Shown here: piece by piece, positions 45,230 through 58,744 of the stretch | Layout: every line of letters begins with the position of its first letter | How positions within the stretch are numbered: position 1 is the stretch's first letter | DNA from: Chrysopilus asiliformis | Lineage: Eukaryota > Arthropoda > Insecta > Diptera > Rhagionidae | Assembly (NCBI GenBank): GCA_964034945.1 | Contig: OZ035962.1 | Coordinates: 16,053,388-16,117,387, forward strand | Reading direction: 5' to 3' | DNA: 64,000 bases | Position numbers and translations under genes: made by a program | Notes under the pieces: generated by a model | The model's database searches: none | What the model was told of the DNA's origin: nothing | What the model saw: the letters and a program-made list of their open reading frames with translations, nothing else

Positions 45230-46955
45230 TATAAATTGAAGTTTGAAAATTTTTCGAGCTTACCATGGAAAAACTTTATCGAATCATCTTGAATTTTTTT
45301 TAACGATCGCCTATCCTAGTGATTTTATTTTGAAGATAAAAATATTATCATAGTTGAGATTAGAATAAATTCAAATATGTTACGAACGACGGCCGGCGTT
45401 GTAAACACGTGCAAATTATGCGTTTATGATAATTTCTGATGGTCAACAAAAAACTTTATATGGATATTAGAGGCAGTTAAACGCCTTGATTAGCTTTTAT
45501 TAAACTAGATAATTATGAGACACTCATTTGAATTAAAAGGATTCTCTGAAATTTAAATATTAACTATAATTGGAAATTGAGGTCAGTGCTGAAGCAGTAA
45601 TTTTTCATTACTTACATAGTAAAAAGTATTTACAACATTCAATGTTGTAAATTTACATATCACTTGTAAATTTGCCCATAATAAAATTTTGGGTGTTTGG
45701 CACGTATCTGCCACTAAATAAGACACAAATCTTTTAGTAGCCAAAAAACAAGGTTACTACAAACATTTTAATGAAAACTTTCACACTTCACACATCGTAG
45801 AATTATTTTGGAAGCTCTAAACACATCTTATAGTTAACTGGTAGGTGTTTTTTTGTTTATGAATACCAAAAACATAACGGAATTTAAAAATATAAGCATC
45901 GTTAGGATAACAACATAATTAATCATGTAAATCATTGTCTTCATTGCGCCACCTGCGCGTTTCCGATTTAAAAGATCAATGCTTACACCTGTCCATTAAA
46001 TCTTAGATAACAGTTTTTATCGATACGTTTATGATGAGTCTATCAATCGTTAGTCACTCAGTTAAGAAATCTTGAATTTCAAATATTTTTTTCTTGCGTG
46101 TCTCCGAAAATGATAGCTATTTAGTTTATTTCTTCGATAAATATACTCTCAATTAATCAAAGGTATTTATCAGTGAATAAATCGTTTGAATCAAGATTTG
46201 TTTATAAACTATTTTCGATCATTTACATATTTTTGATTTTTATTTTCATCAGAAATTTTACCTAATATTCTGAATTTTATTGAATTTTGTAATACTTATG
46301 CGTAGTTTAATTTTAACATCTGATGCGAATGAAATATTGATACTATTTTATTGTGGGAACTGATATTAGAAATTCCATTCCTTTCATTCAATTATTCGGA
46401 TTATATAATAATTACACTTTTTATGCTTTGGCATAGCATCACAGATGAAATCACATTAATTTTTAATCGAAGCTCTTCGATGTGGGTTGTGGTGAAATAT
46501 AAAATGTTATAACGATTATTGTGGTGAATTGGTCCATTATATTTATTCAATAATTGAGATACATAATACGAGATGAGTTTTTGCCATCAAATGGTGAAGT
46601 GAGTTTTTTGTTTTAGACAAAAAAGTGGAATAAGTGTCCCTTCATTCGCTGCGGAAATGTTTTTAGTCTGAATTTGACAATTGGTTATTTTTTAATTTGT
46701 CTAAAAGAAAGTTGAAATTGATTTTTGACTTTTCATGCCACTAAAATCTATACTTTATGTATTTAAAATTGAATTTGTAATATATACAATCTTTGTTTTC
46801 TGATTCTCTCAAAAATTCTAAGTTTTTTTCTTGATTGTAGTACGACACAAAATTTGTGTAAATATTAAATACACAAAATATGTCATACTTTCGCCTTTTC
46901 GCATCGATTTTTAATTTGAAAGATTTTACTTAAAAAAAAACTTTTAAAGGTGACA
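45230..46955. other. AT-rich stretch, nothing recognised
   Basis: No coding or repeat-end signal seen. Confidence 0.55.
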
Positions 46956-47865
46956 GAAGTTGTAAAAAAACGACATTTTTTCAAATATTTCGAGAACCCG
47001 TAAAGGTGCCGCTCCATATGAGAGTAAATACGCGTATAACTCTCAAAAACTCTCGAGAGTTAATCGCAGGAGGTTGTCCATTTGAGAGTTAATTCCGGCG
47101 ATTTTTCTCTTTTCAAGACCAATATCTTGATTTTTTTGACATCTTGCTTTGGCGAGTTCCCGAGAGCTACGAGCGAAATTCAAACACCGTTCGTATCTGG
47201 TGAGCAACTCCCCGAGAGTTCAGTTGGTGCGTGTCGACTAGAGAGTAGAATCACTTTTGACAGCTCGCAGAAACTAGCTCGCGAGTTTTTGCGAGTTTCT
47301 GGAAGCGACTCTCAGAGACGTGTCCATTTGCGAGTAGCTGCTATCGGAAGGTTCTCGCCGACATTTACTCTCATGTGGAGCGGCACCTTAAAGGAAAACA
47401 TGCTGGAAATTTGATTTCCTTTAAATTAAGATAATGGATTTTTCCACAAAAGCGTATAGTTTCCAAGAAACTTTCAAAAAACTTATTTTTTTTAAATATG
47501 TTGAAAACCTTTAGGTAAAAACCGTTAAAGTAAAAAATGTGGAAAAATTAATTTCTTTTAAATTTTGTGATATTTATATTTTCCCAAAAGCACGTATTTT
47601 CGTGTTTCGAAACAGTGTAAATTTTCAAAATACTGTAAAAAAATATGTAGAAGTTACCCGTTACAGCTACCGTTTCTTTTCCAAAAGTTGATAGAAAACT
47701 GCGATTTTCGTAAAACTCATTTAGAAAAAATTTCAAGTCGCTAACTCAACGATATTAAAATGGACAGATCGGCAGACAGATGCACGGACATTTCCACAAT
47801 TTTACCTGAACCGGCTTGTTGTGATCAAAATTTGCCCCGTGCTCGATTTTACTACTATTTTTTTA
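46956..47865. repeat. mini-me-like repeat, variant C, split by a MITE
   Basis: 'tttcgagaacccgTAA' at the left resumes as 'TAAAGGaaaacatg' after the insertion. It continues through 'aaccgttaaagtaaaaaatgtgg', AAATTTCAAGTCGCTAACTC, a short GGCAGACAG run and the distal 'aattttacctgaaccgg' part. Confidence 0.7.
47004..47388. mobile_element. TAA-flanked MITE, 385 bp (PIF/Harbinger-like)
   Basis: Ends of 26 bp, AGGTGCCGCTCCATATGAGA and onward, and its near-exact complement. TAA at 47001-47003 and 47389-47391. Removing the element and one TAA restores the mini-me phrase CCGTAAAGGAAAA seen in other copies. The interior is packed with ACTCTCGAGAGTT, CTCGCGAG and GAGTTxCxCGAGAG motifs. The 110-codon frame inside is not a gene. 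Confidence 0.88.
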
Positions 47866-50180
47866 CATCACGAAATTTTTTAAAATAAAATGTTGTGGGG
47901 TTAAAAATGGTTTAAAAAAATTTCCCTGATAAAAATTTAGTCACAAAATTAACTTCCTAAAATCAAAAAGTCCAGTAAATTATCAGATAATTTTTAATGT
48001 GACAAAATTGACATAAATAAAGCGTTGCTTAAATTTTTAACTAAATTTCAACATAAAAACTTATCTAAAACCTACAATTGCATATAATCAAAAAAACCGT
48101 ATCATAATTTCGATACTTAAATAACCATAATCACACCTTTGAAGATTTTTACAAACTTGTTACGAGGTATTTTACTTATGCAGATTTATACAGATTTAAA
48201 ACTCACCTGAACCTTTTCTATCTCAATCTTTTAAAAGTGAAAACTAAAATTTCTTCTCGGAAACGTTGAGTAACTCTCACATATCTTATAAAATTCGACC
48301 TTCAAAGGTCGTTTCGATTTTTTTTGTATGAATTCCAGAAGAAAATTCAAATTTATTTCCACCTTACTATATCGCTTACGCCAAGAAGTTAAATAATTCA
48401 ATTTTGTAACTTTTAACAGACGATCACAAAAATTTTTTTTTAGGAAACCACTCATGCGGTTTTAAGTGCCCTTATTACATTTATACTCAAAATATTTGAA
48501 ATAAATTAAATGAAATGCCATCCGCGGGCAATAAAAATCATCAGTAGCAGACATTAATGACTGGCATCTTTCAAACAAAGCCAATCGGCAAAAATTAGAC
48601 AAATCAATGGAATGCTCAACACTTTTATGTAATACAGATGATTGCCTTATATCTATATTATGAAGTGGTAATAATATCTAACACAAATAGCAGTTATAGA
48701 CCCACCCGCCTTGAGGCCATTTATCAATTTTCGCATGAGTAGATCTTACTACCCTATTGTTGTAATCGTGAATGATGCAGCACGCTTAAGAAAATCATAT
48801 TTCTAGGCTTATGCCTATGCGATTGATCAAACGAGAGAGTTCAGTCATAAGAGGAAAAGTTCGTCGCTTAAGTCTTTTGTTTCCATTTCATTTGGTTCAT
48901 TCGCCTAGACTACTATCATCTATAAAAGTGGCAAAACCCGAGCATTACATAAACGTAAAGTCGGTCATCCTCTCAATCATAATAAAAATATATCATAGAG
49001 AATTATGCGATATAGGCTTAAATCATGTTACTATTGCATATTTGCACGACATGACATCAACCCGTTCGATATAAAACTACTTTATCTAGCCATACCATGT
49101 ATATATAAAAAAAATTGTCTCAAAGTAAATCGAACTACTTGCAATTACATCTTTTAGATACTGTAAAAAGTCAGTATAACGAGTTTCTGTTGCAAATTTT
49201 TTTTATGCTACTGGCAACTATTAACTTGAATTGCATCTAAAAAAACCGCTTTAACACAATATGACACAATATTATGCCAGATGAGCAGCAACACTTGAGC
49301 AAAAATCTGGCAAATGAAAGCGAAAATCTAAATATCTTAACGATATTATCATTGCTTAGCATCTTTAGGTAAATCGCGTCTAGCCCAGGTAATCATTTCA
49401 TCCACGTTTTCTGTGTTTTTCATGTTTCGGTCCAGCGAATTACATTTTAATATACCTTTCCAGCATCCACATTTGAATTCGCATCTCTCCGAGTGAGTTT
49501 CTGATGAGAAGAGAAGTTACTGACCTTCGGTAGTTTATGAATCGAGATCACAGCATTTTTATTTCTTTCTTCACAGTCAGCATGTGGCGGCAGGCGGTGC
49601 CGCCGAAGAAAGTAAGAAGATTTTTTTTCTCCATTTTCTTGTTAATTTTCTTCTCTCTCGATTCTTTCGTCTTGCATAATCTCAAGCCGATTGGGGTGAT
49701 CTCGGCCAATAGTCAAATGAACGGAACCGACCGAGAGAAGCTTTTACCTTTTGCTATTTCTGTGTCATACAACCATAAAAATAATCGTTTTCTGATAGCC
49801 ACCGCAGCATACGAACGGCACTAGGATAAGAGTTATGTAAGGATGGCAATGTTTGGTCTTCATTATGTTTGATGCTGTTTGATGCCTCTTAAACGTTAGA
49901 TCAATATGCATGCAGTTCGAGATTTTCTATAAATGAAATATCGAGAGTTGCAATTTTCTGCATATATAAAACTGAAATCTTTTTCAGAGTGGATATTTGA
50001 AGATCTCAATGTAACTAAAAACATTTTTTGTACAGCGGTAGTAAAAATAAAGAAAAAATGTTCAACACTTTAAAATGAATACGTTTTATTGGATGGATTT
50101 ATCTAATATGAATAAAAATATTCGATATTTTTATGTATTCTTTCTTTTTTTTTTGTGTTTAAAAACCAAATAAATTATAA
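47866..50180. other. AT-rich stretch without a supported gene
   Basis: Contains one half of an isolated 27-bp inverted pair (48856-48882). The frames at 48811-49074 and 49537-49824 show no known domain. Confidence 0.5.
48856..48882. repeat. 27-bp perfect inverted repeat, left member
   Basis: Starts AAAGTTCGTCGCTTAAGTC. Its exact reverse complement is at 57929-57955, 9.05 kb away. The similarity stops sharply at both edges. Confidence 0.85.
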
Positions 50181-50345
50181 CATAACAAAAGCTACAATTG
50201 CCAGGGGCCAATCGTCAAATACTCTATATGATAGACAAAATGTTTATTTAAAAAAATCCATTTGTATAGGAGGGGAAAGGAGTGGTCCGATTGGATTTTG
50301 ATGTATGGAACGGTTATGTAAATTCATATTCTAAACAGATTTTAC
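50181..50345. repeat. mini-me-like fragment, terminal part
   Basis: CATAACAAAAGCTACAATTG then 'ccaggggccaatcgtcaaatactct', 'tccatttgtatagg' and 'tggtccgattggattttgatgtatgg', as in copy 1. The 134-codon frame starting at 50282 begins in this repeat and is not called. Confidence 0.75.
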
Positions 50346-51988
50346 CTTTATCTGGCGCGATTGAAGCTTGTCCGTATGGAAAGACTCTAAAACTATTGTT
50401 TACGAAGATCTGTGAACTGCAATGGCAAACATACAAGTTTGATTATATTGCACAATCGTATAATGCGCATAAAAATTATTTAATAATATTTAATGCTACT
50501 TTACTTGCATGCAAACGACCCCCTTTTTCCATTACTGCAATCGAATCCTCGTCAACAGCAAACAAGAATTTCTCTCTATGCTGCTATAGTAAGTTTCATT
50601 GTTGTATGTTTCACTTAAGTAACTTTTTTTTATCTGTTGCACAGAGTGGGTGCGGATATGAGTGTGGGGGTGGTGGAATGCGATAATCTTCCACACAAGA
50701 AGTGGTGTTAAATGAAATTTTTAATTCGACGAAAGGTCATTTCGGTAGGTAAACCCCTGCGCAGCACACTCGGTCATAAAAATATATGCGGTCGAGTGCC
50801 ATTTAAAGTCCGATTCATTTACACCACATTTCTGTATAGGCCAGATAAACATATGAGTGATGATATTAAGCGGTTATTGCATGAAACGTTAATGAATAAA
50901 ATTATTTGAAGCGTGTGTTGATTAATTAGGAAACTTTATGCTGTCCCAATTCAGATTTGAGCAGAAATTTTTAGATAATTTTATGATATGGTAATGAAAT
51001 TCCTGGAATTACCTCTTGGTACATGTTGTACATCTGAGCATCATAACAAATAAAGTGTAACTGGTTTTCGGGGTACTTTTGTTTTCATTAATTCGCCTAT
51101 TTTACTTTTTCTATTTTCAACATATGTCATGTGAGACGAGTATCCAAGACTAGGCAGCATCTTTTTGCCATATTGTGAAAATTAATACTTTATGGTCTTT
51201 AAAATGTGGTAATCCTCGTTACATTTTTACGAGCTCTTCTTCAGATCATGCCATTGATGATGATGTGTCTGGTACCGACTTGGGCTAGTTTAACACTACA
51301 GTTTTAGCATATTCGGATAATTTCATTATTTTTATATCATTAGCTTATACTTTGTCCCTACACATATCCGTGTAAATTTGAACATAAAAATTCTTTTATG
51401 ATTTCATGAGTTCGTTAGTTGATTTCATAATGACTTCTTGACTCAAAATCATTCAATTTTTTGAGGATTACTTGTTCTGATTCGGGAAGTTCCGAAATCA
51501 AATCACATGAAACCAGTTTTTTGGATATTTTTCTAAAAAAAAAAGTTTTTACACTAAAAAATTACCCACAGTTTGTGATTTGCTACATTTTTCAATTACG
51601 ATTCCAAGAATTAAAAAATATTGTGTTTTTTGAATTTTAAGAGAGTTAAAAAAAAAAAAAAATTTGGTCCTTTTGTCGGCGTTTTAATAATGGGCTTTTT
51701 TAAGTCACATGATTTGACCTTGATCTTTTGTAGGGTTATTAACTGTCGCGAAATGGTAAACAAGCTTTTGAAGTTCAATTTCACCAATAATTCTTCATTC
51801 ACAAAAATTACACTATGGCAACAGAGGCTTTAATTATTTAAATAAACACAGAGGCAAATGAGTTTTTTGACCTCGGGATTCGTAATTACTGCTCCTGAAT
51901 TAAGTAAGAAAATATGTTTTGAACCAATGGCAAAACGTATTTGTTGTCTAATATTATTTGTAACAATGGCAAATTGGTGTATAATTAT
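50346..51988. other. AT-rich stretch, nothing recognised
   Basis: No coding or repeat-end signal seen. Confidence 0.5.
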
Positions 51989-52272
51989 GGTGACCATATT
52001 TATTTCGTTCGGGAAAGATGAGCGGGCGGGGAAATTTTTAATACCTCGAAATAAATCGAAAAGTGCGGAACAAATCAAAGTAGCGCTCGCCCTCACTCCC
52101 ATCTCTTTTCCAAATTAAGTGATTTTTTCCTTATTGTGTTTTTTTCTTTAGAACACAGCAGAATTTACGGTGCATGAAAAGTTTTTTAGAAACGTATGTC
52201 ATGTTCAAAACTTTTATAATAAAATGCGCCGCAGGTGATTTTTTTTTTGCGAATTCCGGACGTATGGTGACC
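51989..52272. mobile_element. GGTGACCATA-ended element, 284 bp
   Basis: Ends GGTGACCATATTTATTTCG and the complement of GGTCACCATACGTCCGG, TTAT on both sides. Shares its terminus with the repeats at 21475 and 24250, and with an inverted fragment ('aaatatggtcaccct') at about 17880. Superfamily not determined. Confidence 0.55.
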
Positions 52273-52292
52273 TTATATGTAATTCACAGTAG

Positions 52293-52400
52293 TTGGTGGA
52301 TAATTCACAATGCGGAGGCTGCGGGAAAGAGCAGGAAACGATGGAGCATTTCTCGTGCCACTGTCTAGCTTTAAACCGCACTCGCACCAAATGCTGCTGC
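52293..52400 (+). pseudogene. LINE ORF2 C-terminal zinc-knuckle fragment
   Basis: The frame reads QCGGCGKEQETMEHFSCHCL: C-x2-C-x8-H-x4-C followed by an A-L-x-R-x-R block. This is the CCHC motif at the C terminus of ORF2 in Jockey/R1/I/LOA-type non-LTR retrotransposons. Stops lie just upstream in frame and no reverse transcriptase or RNase H remains, so it is a relic. Reading beyond residue 35 becomes unreliable. Confidence 0.72.
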
Positions 52401-52562
52401 TATCCTTTTTTTAGGGATAAAAACCAAAAAGTAGAATCCGTCAGATCTTCTAGAGATAATTTGACAGTAGGTTTACAGGGAAGTGATGAGTTTGATTCTA
52501 GTGGAAATTTTTTCCTCATTTTGATGACCTGATCAATAGTAAAAACCGGAAAAATCTATTCA

Positions 52563-52834
52563 CACTCAGAAAAATGTCTAGGTCAACTTTTTGTCAGGTT
52601 AACTCTGACCTTACAGAGGTGTCTGTAAGCCAGCTAGCGGTCAGAGTTAACCTATCTAAGGTCAACTCGTGCAGCTCCCAATGCCCTACTTCACCTGCTG
52701 GTGGCTTAATTTCAGAATTTCTCCGACCACAGGTCAACTCAGTTTTACTTGCCCACATGCAGGCGAACGCGCGCCTGCCCGAGGCCAATTACGCCGTATG
52801 CAGGTCGTCGAGTTAGCCTCCATTTTTCTGAGTG
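52563..52834. mobile_element. CACTCAGAAAAATG-ended TIR element, 272 bp
   Basis: Perfect 14-bp inverted ends, CA on both sides (52561-52562 and 52835-52836). GGTTAACTCTGACC (52597-52610) is mirrored by GGTCAGAGTTAACC (52639-52652), and AGGTCAACT recurs three times. Much more GC-rich than its surroundings. The overlapping frames on both strands are chance. Confidence 0.82.
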
Positions 52835-52996
52835 CAGTAGTTTAGAAGATAGCAGAAGAGGGGGTGGAGAAGTTTTGAGTGAGCAAAAACTTTCCTTTTG
52901 AACGATCACCTCTTTAATGTTGAAAATTAGATCGAAATCCCTCCTGGGTTCAAGAGACAGAAGGAGATGAGATACATAGGGTATAGCTAGGTTAGA

Positions 52997-53033
52997 TTTT
53001 AGTGGATGAAAAATTTCTCTTCATCCACTAAAA
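52997..53033. repeat. Short perfect hairpin
   Basis: TTTTAGTGGATGAA pairs with TTCATCCACTAAAA around 9 nt. Confidence 0.8.
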
Positions 53034-55775
53034 TTTTCCGATCCTGTGGTGGAAATTTAACAATTTTTTTTTAAACTTTTCAAAATTTTTATTGTATATT
53101 GAAATTATTTTGTCATTTTAGTAAATTTTTCACGAAAAAAGGATTAGGTGTTTTATTTGTTTCTCTTAAATTCAGAAAACCACACCAACTACATGTTAAT
53201 AAAAAAGTGTTCAAAAATCAAGTCAAACAAAAAAAAAATGTCCATTCTTTACTTTATTTATTTTAACACTCGGCAAAAATATTTATCTACTAATCTGATA
53301 AAAATACTTCCTCTCCATTATAAACTGCCAACATATTTTATTTGGTTATGAATCTTGCCTTGAAAAATGCTTGAAATGGGAAAATATTACAATTATTTAT
53401 TAGCTATTGTTGCACCACATTGAGAATATAAGAAAAATACAACAAATTATTTATTTGCACTTCATTCCAATTATCATTATTAAATTAATTGGTTGTATTG
53501 TGAAACGTGTCTACAACTTTTAGTTTTGGCCGGGCGTGGTGGCGTGAAAATTCCCTCTCACATTAGTAAAATTTTATTTTCTTTCGTATATTTCATATAG
53601 CATTCAACCATATAATTTGTTTTCTTTTCCAATTGAGCATCGATCGATCTCTCGCAACAATGAAAATTCGCAAGGTCTTAAATTACGAGATCAAACACGG
53701 TTTTGAAATGAAAACATTCTATGGTAATCCTAGTGTTTACGATGAGCATAGTATTCTTCCGGGTATCGCGAAGATTTTCCAGATTATAGTTATAGAGTTT
53801 AGCATCTCTTAGATACTTATTGCAAATTCATATCACATCTGGGAAGTGTTGAGGTCTAATTCTGTCTTCAAATCCCAAATAAATGATAACAAATACAAAT
53901 TTATAGTCGGGATTTTTTTTTTGCATATTCAAGGTTACGTACGCATGATGGCCACGCGCTGTGTCAATAGAGGAGGAGTTCATGTTCACGTTCAGAGTTT
54001 AAGTACTAGTCGAATATGTGTGGACGGTAAATATCGATTAGATAAATCCGTTAACAAGTTCTGACACTCACATTGGCATATACATATATGAAGTTAATAT
54101 CAACAATATTCATTATTAAGCACTACACTGTGCTTCATTGATCTATTATAAGTTGTAAAGCTTTTTTTCTTGAAATATACGTATAGATTCCATATATCGT
54201 CATTCACAGTGGGCGATGATCCGATCGTTCGACGGAGCCTATTTGAAGTTCAATTACTCTACTTAACAAATTTTCACCTGTCCGAGGCCCCCTTTTTTGG
54301 CAGTTATTACATAATAGCGCTTATTTTGGATTGTGTGCTTTATCGACACTTCTTGTTCGTTCACACTCTCCGTTGTGCATGTAAACAAGACATAATCCGA
54401 AAATTAAGCAGCTATGGACCAGCCAAGCTCGTTAAGCTCAAAAAATATAAAATTTTTCACCTGATGCCGATTTTAGGTGTCTTTGCTGGCTTATCCACTG
54501 TCAATGAAAGTCTTGAAGTGCCGCATAATGACAGACTTGCCGCAAAGTCACGGTCACCGATTTTCTTTTTGATGATCGATTGGCGGCATCCATAGGGCCA
54601 AAGATTTACAGAAAAATCGTGGCTCCACGGGTCGACCGTGGACCTTTCCACGCTTCATCGCAGTTTTTGGCAGAAAGAAATGCATTGCATTTTGTCATTC
54701 GTTGTTGTTTTTCAATTCGAAAATTTGAATGGAAAAATACATCACAAATTCGAGCATTTGGAGATTGTGCCTTTAAAATTCATTTCCAATCACTCTCAGT
54801 GGAAATGAGCGCATTTGACTAAGACCTGTTCAGTTTTTGGAGTGATAACAGAATTGCACCAGAAATGAGTTCATGTTATGCTAATTCAATTTTTTCCTAT
54901 TGCCATGCTTAGTGATTTTTGGTAATTATCACCGTTTTTTTTTCACTTTCGGATGAAGAAAGAGGAAGAAAAATGCAATTCTTGTAATTCGTAATCGATA
55001 GATTAGAAAAGAATAAACTTCAATTAGCAATAAAAAAGTGTAAATTTCAACAAAGAGAAATAGCAAAAGTTTTTTTTTTTAATTTTTGTTAATTGTGTAA
55101 TTTATTTGCACAATGTTGAAATTTGATTGGGGCACCAATGGCAAAAGTTTTATTTCACTAAAAGTCCAAAAATCACGGATGTATCTTTTTATTGTGATCT
55201 TTTGAAATTGGTTTTTATCTCTTTTGAATTAGAAATTATAAAACTACCGGGTGTGACTTAACATTTTAACACCATTTATTTTGATTAATTAACATGAATA
55301 ATTGGCTATTAACTGCTAGAACTTTTAAGGGTCTTTAATTTTTGATAATTCAGAAAATTGGATTTTGGTTAAAAAAATTTTTTGATGAGTAAAATTACAT
55401 TTAGAATATTAATGACACCAGAGACAATTACCCATCGTGTATTTGTGAATTTTTACCTGAAGTGATTCATAAAAGTACTCTTCAAATAATTTGTGTAAAT
55501 CGACTAGCTGTTTTGTTCGAGTCTATTCTCTCAGCAGCCACAAAACTAAAAGTTGAAAATGCCGGGAATTGGTGAAAAATCAAAATTTTTTAAAATAGGG
55601 AACAAATGGCACAAAAGAAATTCTTATTATTGCAACTGAATTGTATTTGATATTTGCGTAATTTTACGAGGTTTAATGTATGGGAAAACCCACAGGGGGA
55701 GGGGTTCCTATTTTCTTACATCAACTGCCACTACCTGAATAAGTCACAAACCATCACTCTGTGAACGTTCTCTTA
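53034..55775. other. Non-repeat stretch without a supported gene
   Basis: The longest frame (54170-54595, 141 codons) has hydrophobic segments but no recognisable family and no supporting context. Confidence 0.45.
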
Positions 55776-55940
55776 GAGCCTGTTTACATTGGTTGAAATA
55801 GGCCGCCTAATTTTGACAGAAACTTGCAACATTTAGTCAAGGTGAGGAAGTGGTACTGACCCCCACTTCCTCACCTTGCTTTAATGTTGCCAGTTTCTGG
55901 CAGAATTAGGCGGACTATTTCAACCAATCTCAGCATGGTC
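55776..55940. mobile_element. Foldback MITE, 165 bp
   Basis: The inner arms ATTGGTTGAAATAG...CACTTCCTC match well over about 65 bp. The outer 17 bp of each end (GAGCCTGTTTACATTGG versus GACCATGCTGAGATTGG) are more diverged. TTA lies left and TTT right, so a TWA duplication is possible. Confidence 0.7.
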
Positions 55941-58744
55941 TTTAGCTAAGTCCGGAACGGGTTACGAGATTTTGATTCGATTTCAATTTTCATCATTAAA
56001 CATTTTGCCAAAGTCTACTTTGATTAAATGAGTTTTTCTATAAAATTGGAAAAGTAACGGATCTACTAAGGAGTCTAAAGTGTAGATTTTTTAATGAAGA
56101 AATATCGTAAAATTTTCTACAATATTTAATCATTTCGAATGGTGAAATTTTTTGATTGGGCCGCATTTTTTTAATGCGGGTTTTTATAATCACATTATTT
56201 TAGGAGAAAGCTGTCGATAAAATTTCCATGGTAATGGTTATTAAGAAAATTCTTATTCCAGGTGGAAAATTTGTGGGTTTAAATGGATTTAGCAAAAAAA
56301 CTTCATTTTTTCTCCTTTGATGACAACATTTTTGGACTAAATCCGTACAAACAAGCACATAGATTAGATTTTTTTAAAACTGGTTAATACCGGTATACAT
56401 ATGTAAAAATATTTGGGAAATTTCCATTAGGTCACTTGATTTTTAGAAAAAAAAGTTCAATTGAGTCATACAATTTTTGCTGGTTTTTTGGCTAAATTTA
56501 TTTAATAGTAAAAACGATTGTCATATAATATTAAAAAAACATAGTGTAGTTAAAATTTGGGATAAATAATTAAAATTTATTATCAAGGATTGCCAAAAAA
56601 AAAATTATTGTGGGAATTCGCTAGAAAACCGCAACAAAATGATATAAACGTGCTTCAAATTTAATAATGCAAAAACATTTAATACTATAAATTCATAAAT
56701 AATAATTTCTTTTGAGAAAATGCACTTACTCATAGCTAAACATAAATATGTGGATGTCCCACTTACAACCAGCTTAACCTTGTCGCATTAACACTGGGGC
56801 CGTATTATCAAATGGATTTATTACAAAGCCATGTTGATGGGCTTATTTATTTCATACAGTAGATACTCACTGTCAACTATTTTAGTTAACCATTTACGCG
56901 AGGTGACAAAATGACAATTCTATATACAAATATCTATAGATGTCGTCTCCGTCAATGTCATAAGGCGATCAACGAATCATAGGAGTCACTTTGAACTGAA
57001 GAATTCGCTAATATTTGAAGTAATTGCTCAGACAAAACCCATAAAAGCGCGTAAATCCCCCTTTTAAAAAGTACACGTAAATACTCGAATAGGAGAATCA
57101 TTTGTCATCAAAAATAAGAAAAGTACCTCATCCATTGATTTAATCTTCATGATTGATGATCTGAAACAGACTAAGACAGTGTAATATTCTAATAAATTAA
57201 CTCAAACAGGATCTAAATAATAAAAAAAAAAATTCATAGATCGCAATAAAATTAATTTGATTATTATTCCAGTGTTTACTTGATCAACAAGCGTAATTAA
57301 CAGTAAATTAAATAGTTTGTTTATAACGATTTTGTGTAAATAAAAATCAAATTACCATCGAAGAGCATGAGGTCAACTGAATTTTTCCAATAAATTCTTT
57401 GAATTCACGGTAATTAGGTGCTATTGGTGGTAATTAAATTGGTGAACTTTTATGAATATTAATAATATTCTGTTTAATTTCCTACCATTCAATGATAAAT
57501 TTTCACTTTTGTACTCTGATTAATATGAAATTACGGCAATATAATTTGCATAGATCTGAGTTAATTCAAGGGCAGGTTAATTTATTTCTAATGTCCACAA
57601 TTTGTAATTTCATCGAGGAACGTGTGTAAATATCGTTGCGCCAGCGAAGAAAAAAACGTGATAATGCGCAAAACGACGTCTTAACCTTGAGATATTAATT
57701 GAATTATCTTGTCTAATATGAAAGTAAAGCACAGTTGCAGATCGCGTTAATCGATGGAAATCATCGAAATCCTAAAGAGATGAGAAATCTTTCACGTGTG
57801 AATTTCAATAATTTCATAGAAATCTTGATCACACATCGAAAATGGCATATTTTATTTTTAGCGGGGTTATTGTTTCAAAATACCGTTTAACACGGTAGAG
57901 ATTTTCCTTATAAGCAGCAATCGAGTAAAAACAAAAGACTTAAGCGACGAACTTTCATGCGCTGATTCCAAAGCAGATCTCTGTGTGAAATATCAGCGCG
58001 GTCGCTAAACTATCGATGGCAAGTCTCGAATCTTGAAAATGTAAAGATTCACTCATATATGATGCAATTGCATTAAATGCATGCCTTTATTTGTTTTGGC
58101 GCAGCATTTTCAGAACTCAAGTATATTTGCGATAAGCTATAAGAGCGACATCAAGTACTTTATGGGAATATGAAAAAGTTAACTTGTATCCTTATATGAC
58201 AATGGTACTCAATGATTGGAAAAACTGAATTTATTTATTTATTATCACATTTTTTCTGCTTAATGCAAATTTTTACTACCTCGGGGGTGTATAATTGCAC
58301 GTACAACTATAATCAATCAATATAAATGTAATCTTGTCAAGATTTTCTTGTTGACTCGCTTGAAAGCGAAAGTTACTCAATTTTCATATTATTTTACTTT
58401 GTTCGGTTTTATTGACCCAAAATTCCATATGCGATTAAAATTCTAATATTGATCTAGGTGTTATTTTATTTTATGATATTGTTTTATTTTAAATATTTTA
58501 CTTAGGCTATTAACCTAAATAAATTTAATTGAATATCGTAGACCTTGTTAGTGATCTCGGCTTACTGGTCATATAACAAATATGTGGATGTTTTACATTA
58601 CATGCGAAAAGTTCCTTTAAATAGGCTCAGGTCTGTGTGTTTTGAAAAGAAAAAAAAGAGTTATCCGTTTCAAGATTATAAGCTAGCGACCTTTTTTGGA
58701 CGCATCATGGTAGGCTCTTGCACTGAAATTCGCTTAATACAATT
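55941..58744. other. AT-rich stretch, nothing recognised apart from one 27-bp repeat
   Basis: Holds the right member of the 27-bp pair. No supported gene. Confidence 0.5.
57929..57955. repeat. 27-bp perfect inverted repeat, right member
   Basis: Exact reverse complement of 48856-48882. No target duplication is visible outside either copy. Confidence 0.85.

Noticed and set aside
48920..48930. TATAAAAG as a core promoter
   Set aside because: A lone match in AT-rich DNA without initiator or downstream gene.
50282..50686. 134-codon plus-strand frame
   Set aside because: Its start lies in a mini-me repeat and the rest shows no domain.
54170..54595. 141-codon plus-strand frame with hydrophobic stretches
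   Set aside because: No recognisable family. Hydrophobicity is expected from AT-rich DNA, and no start or splice context supports it.
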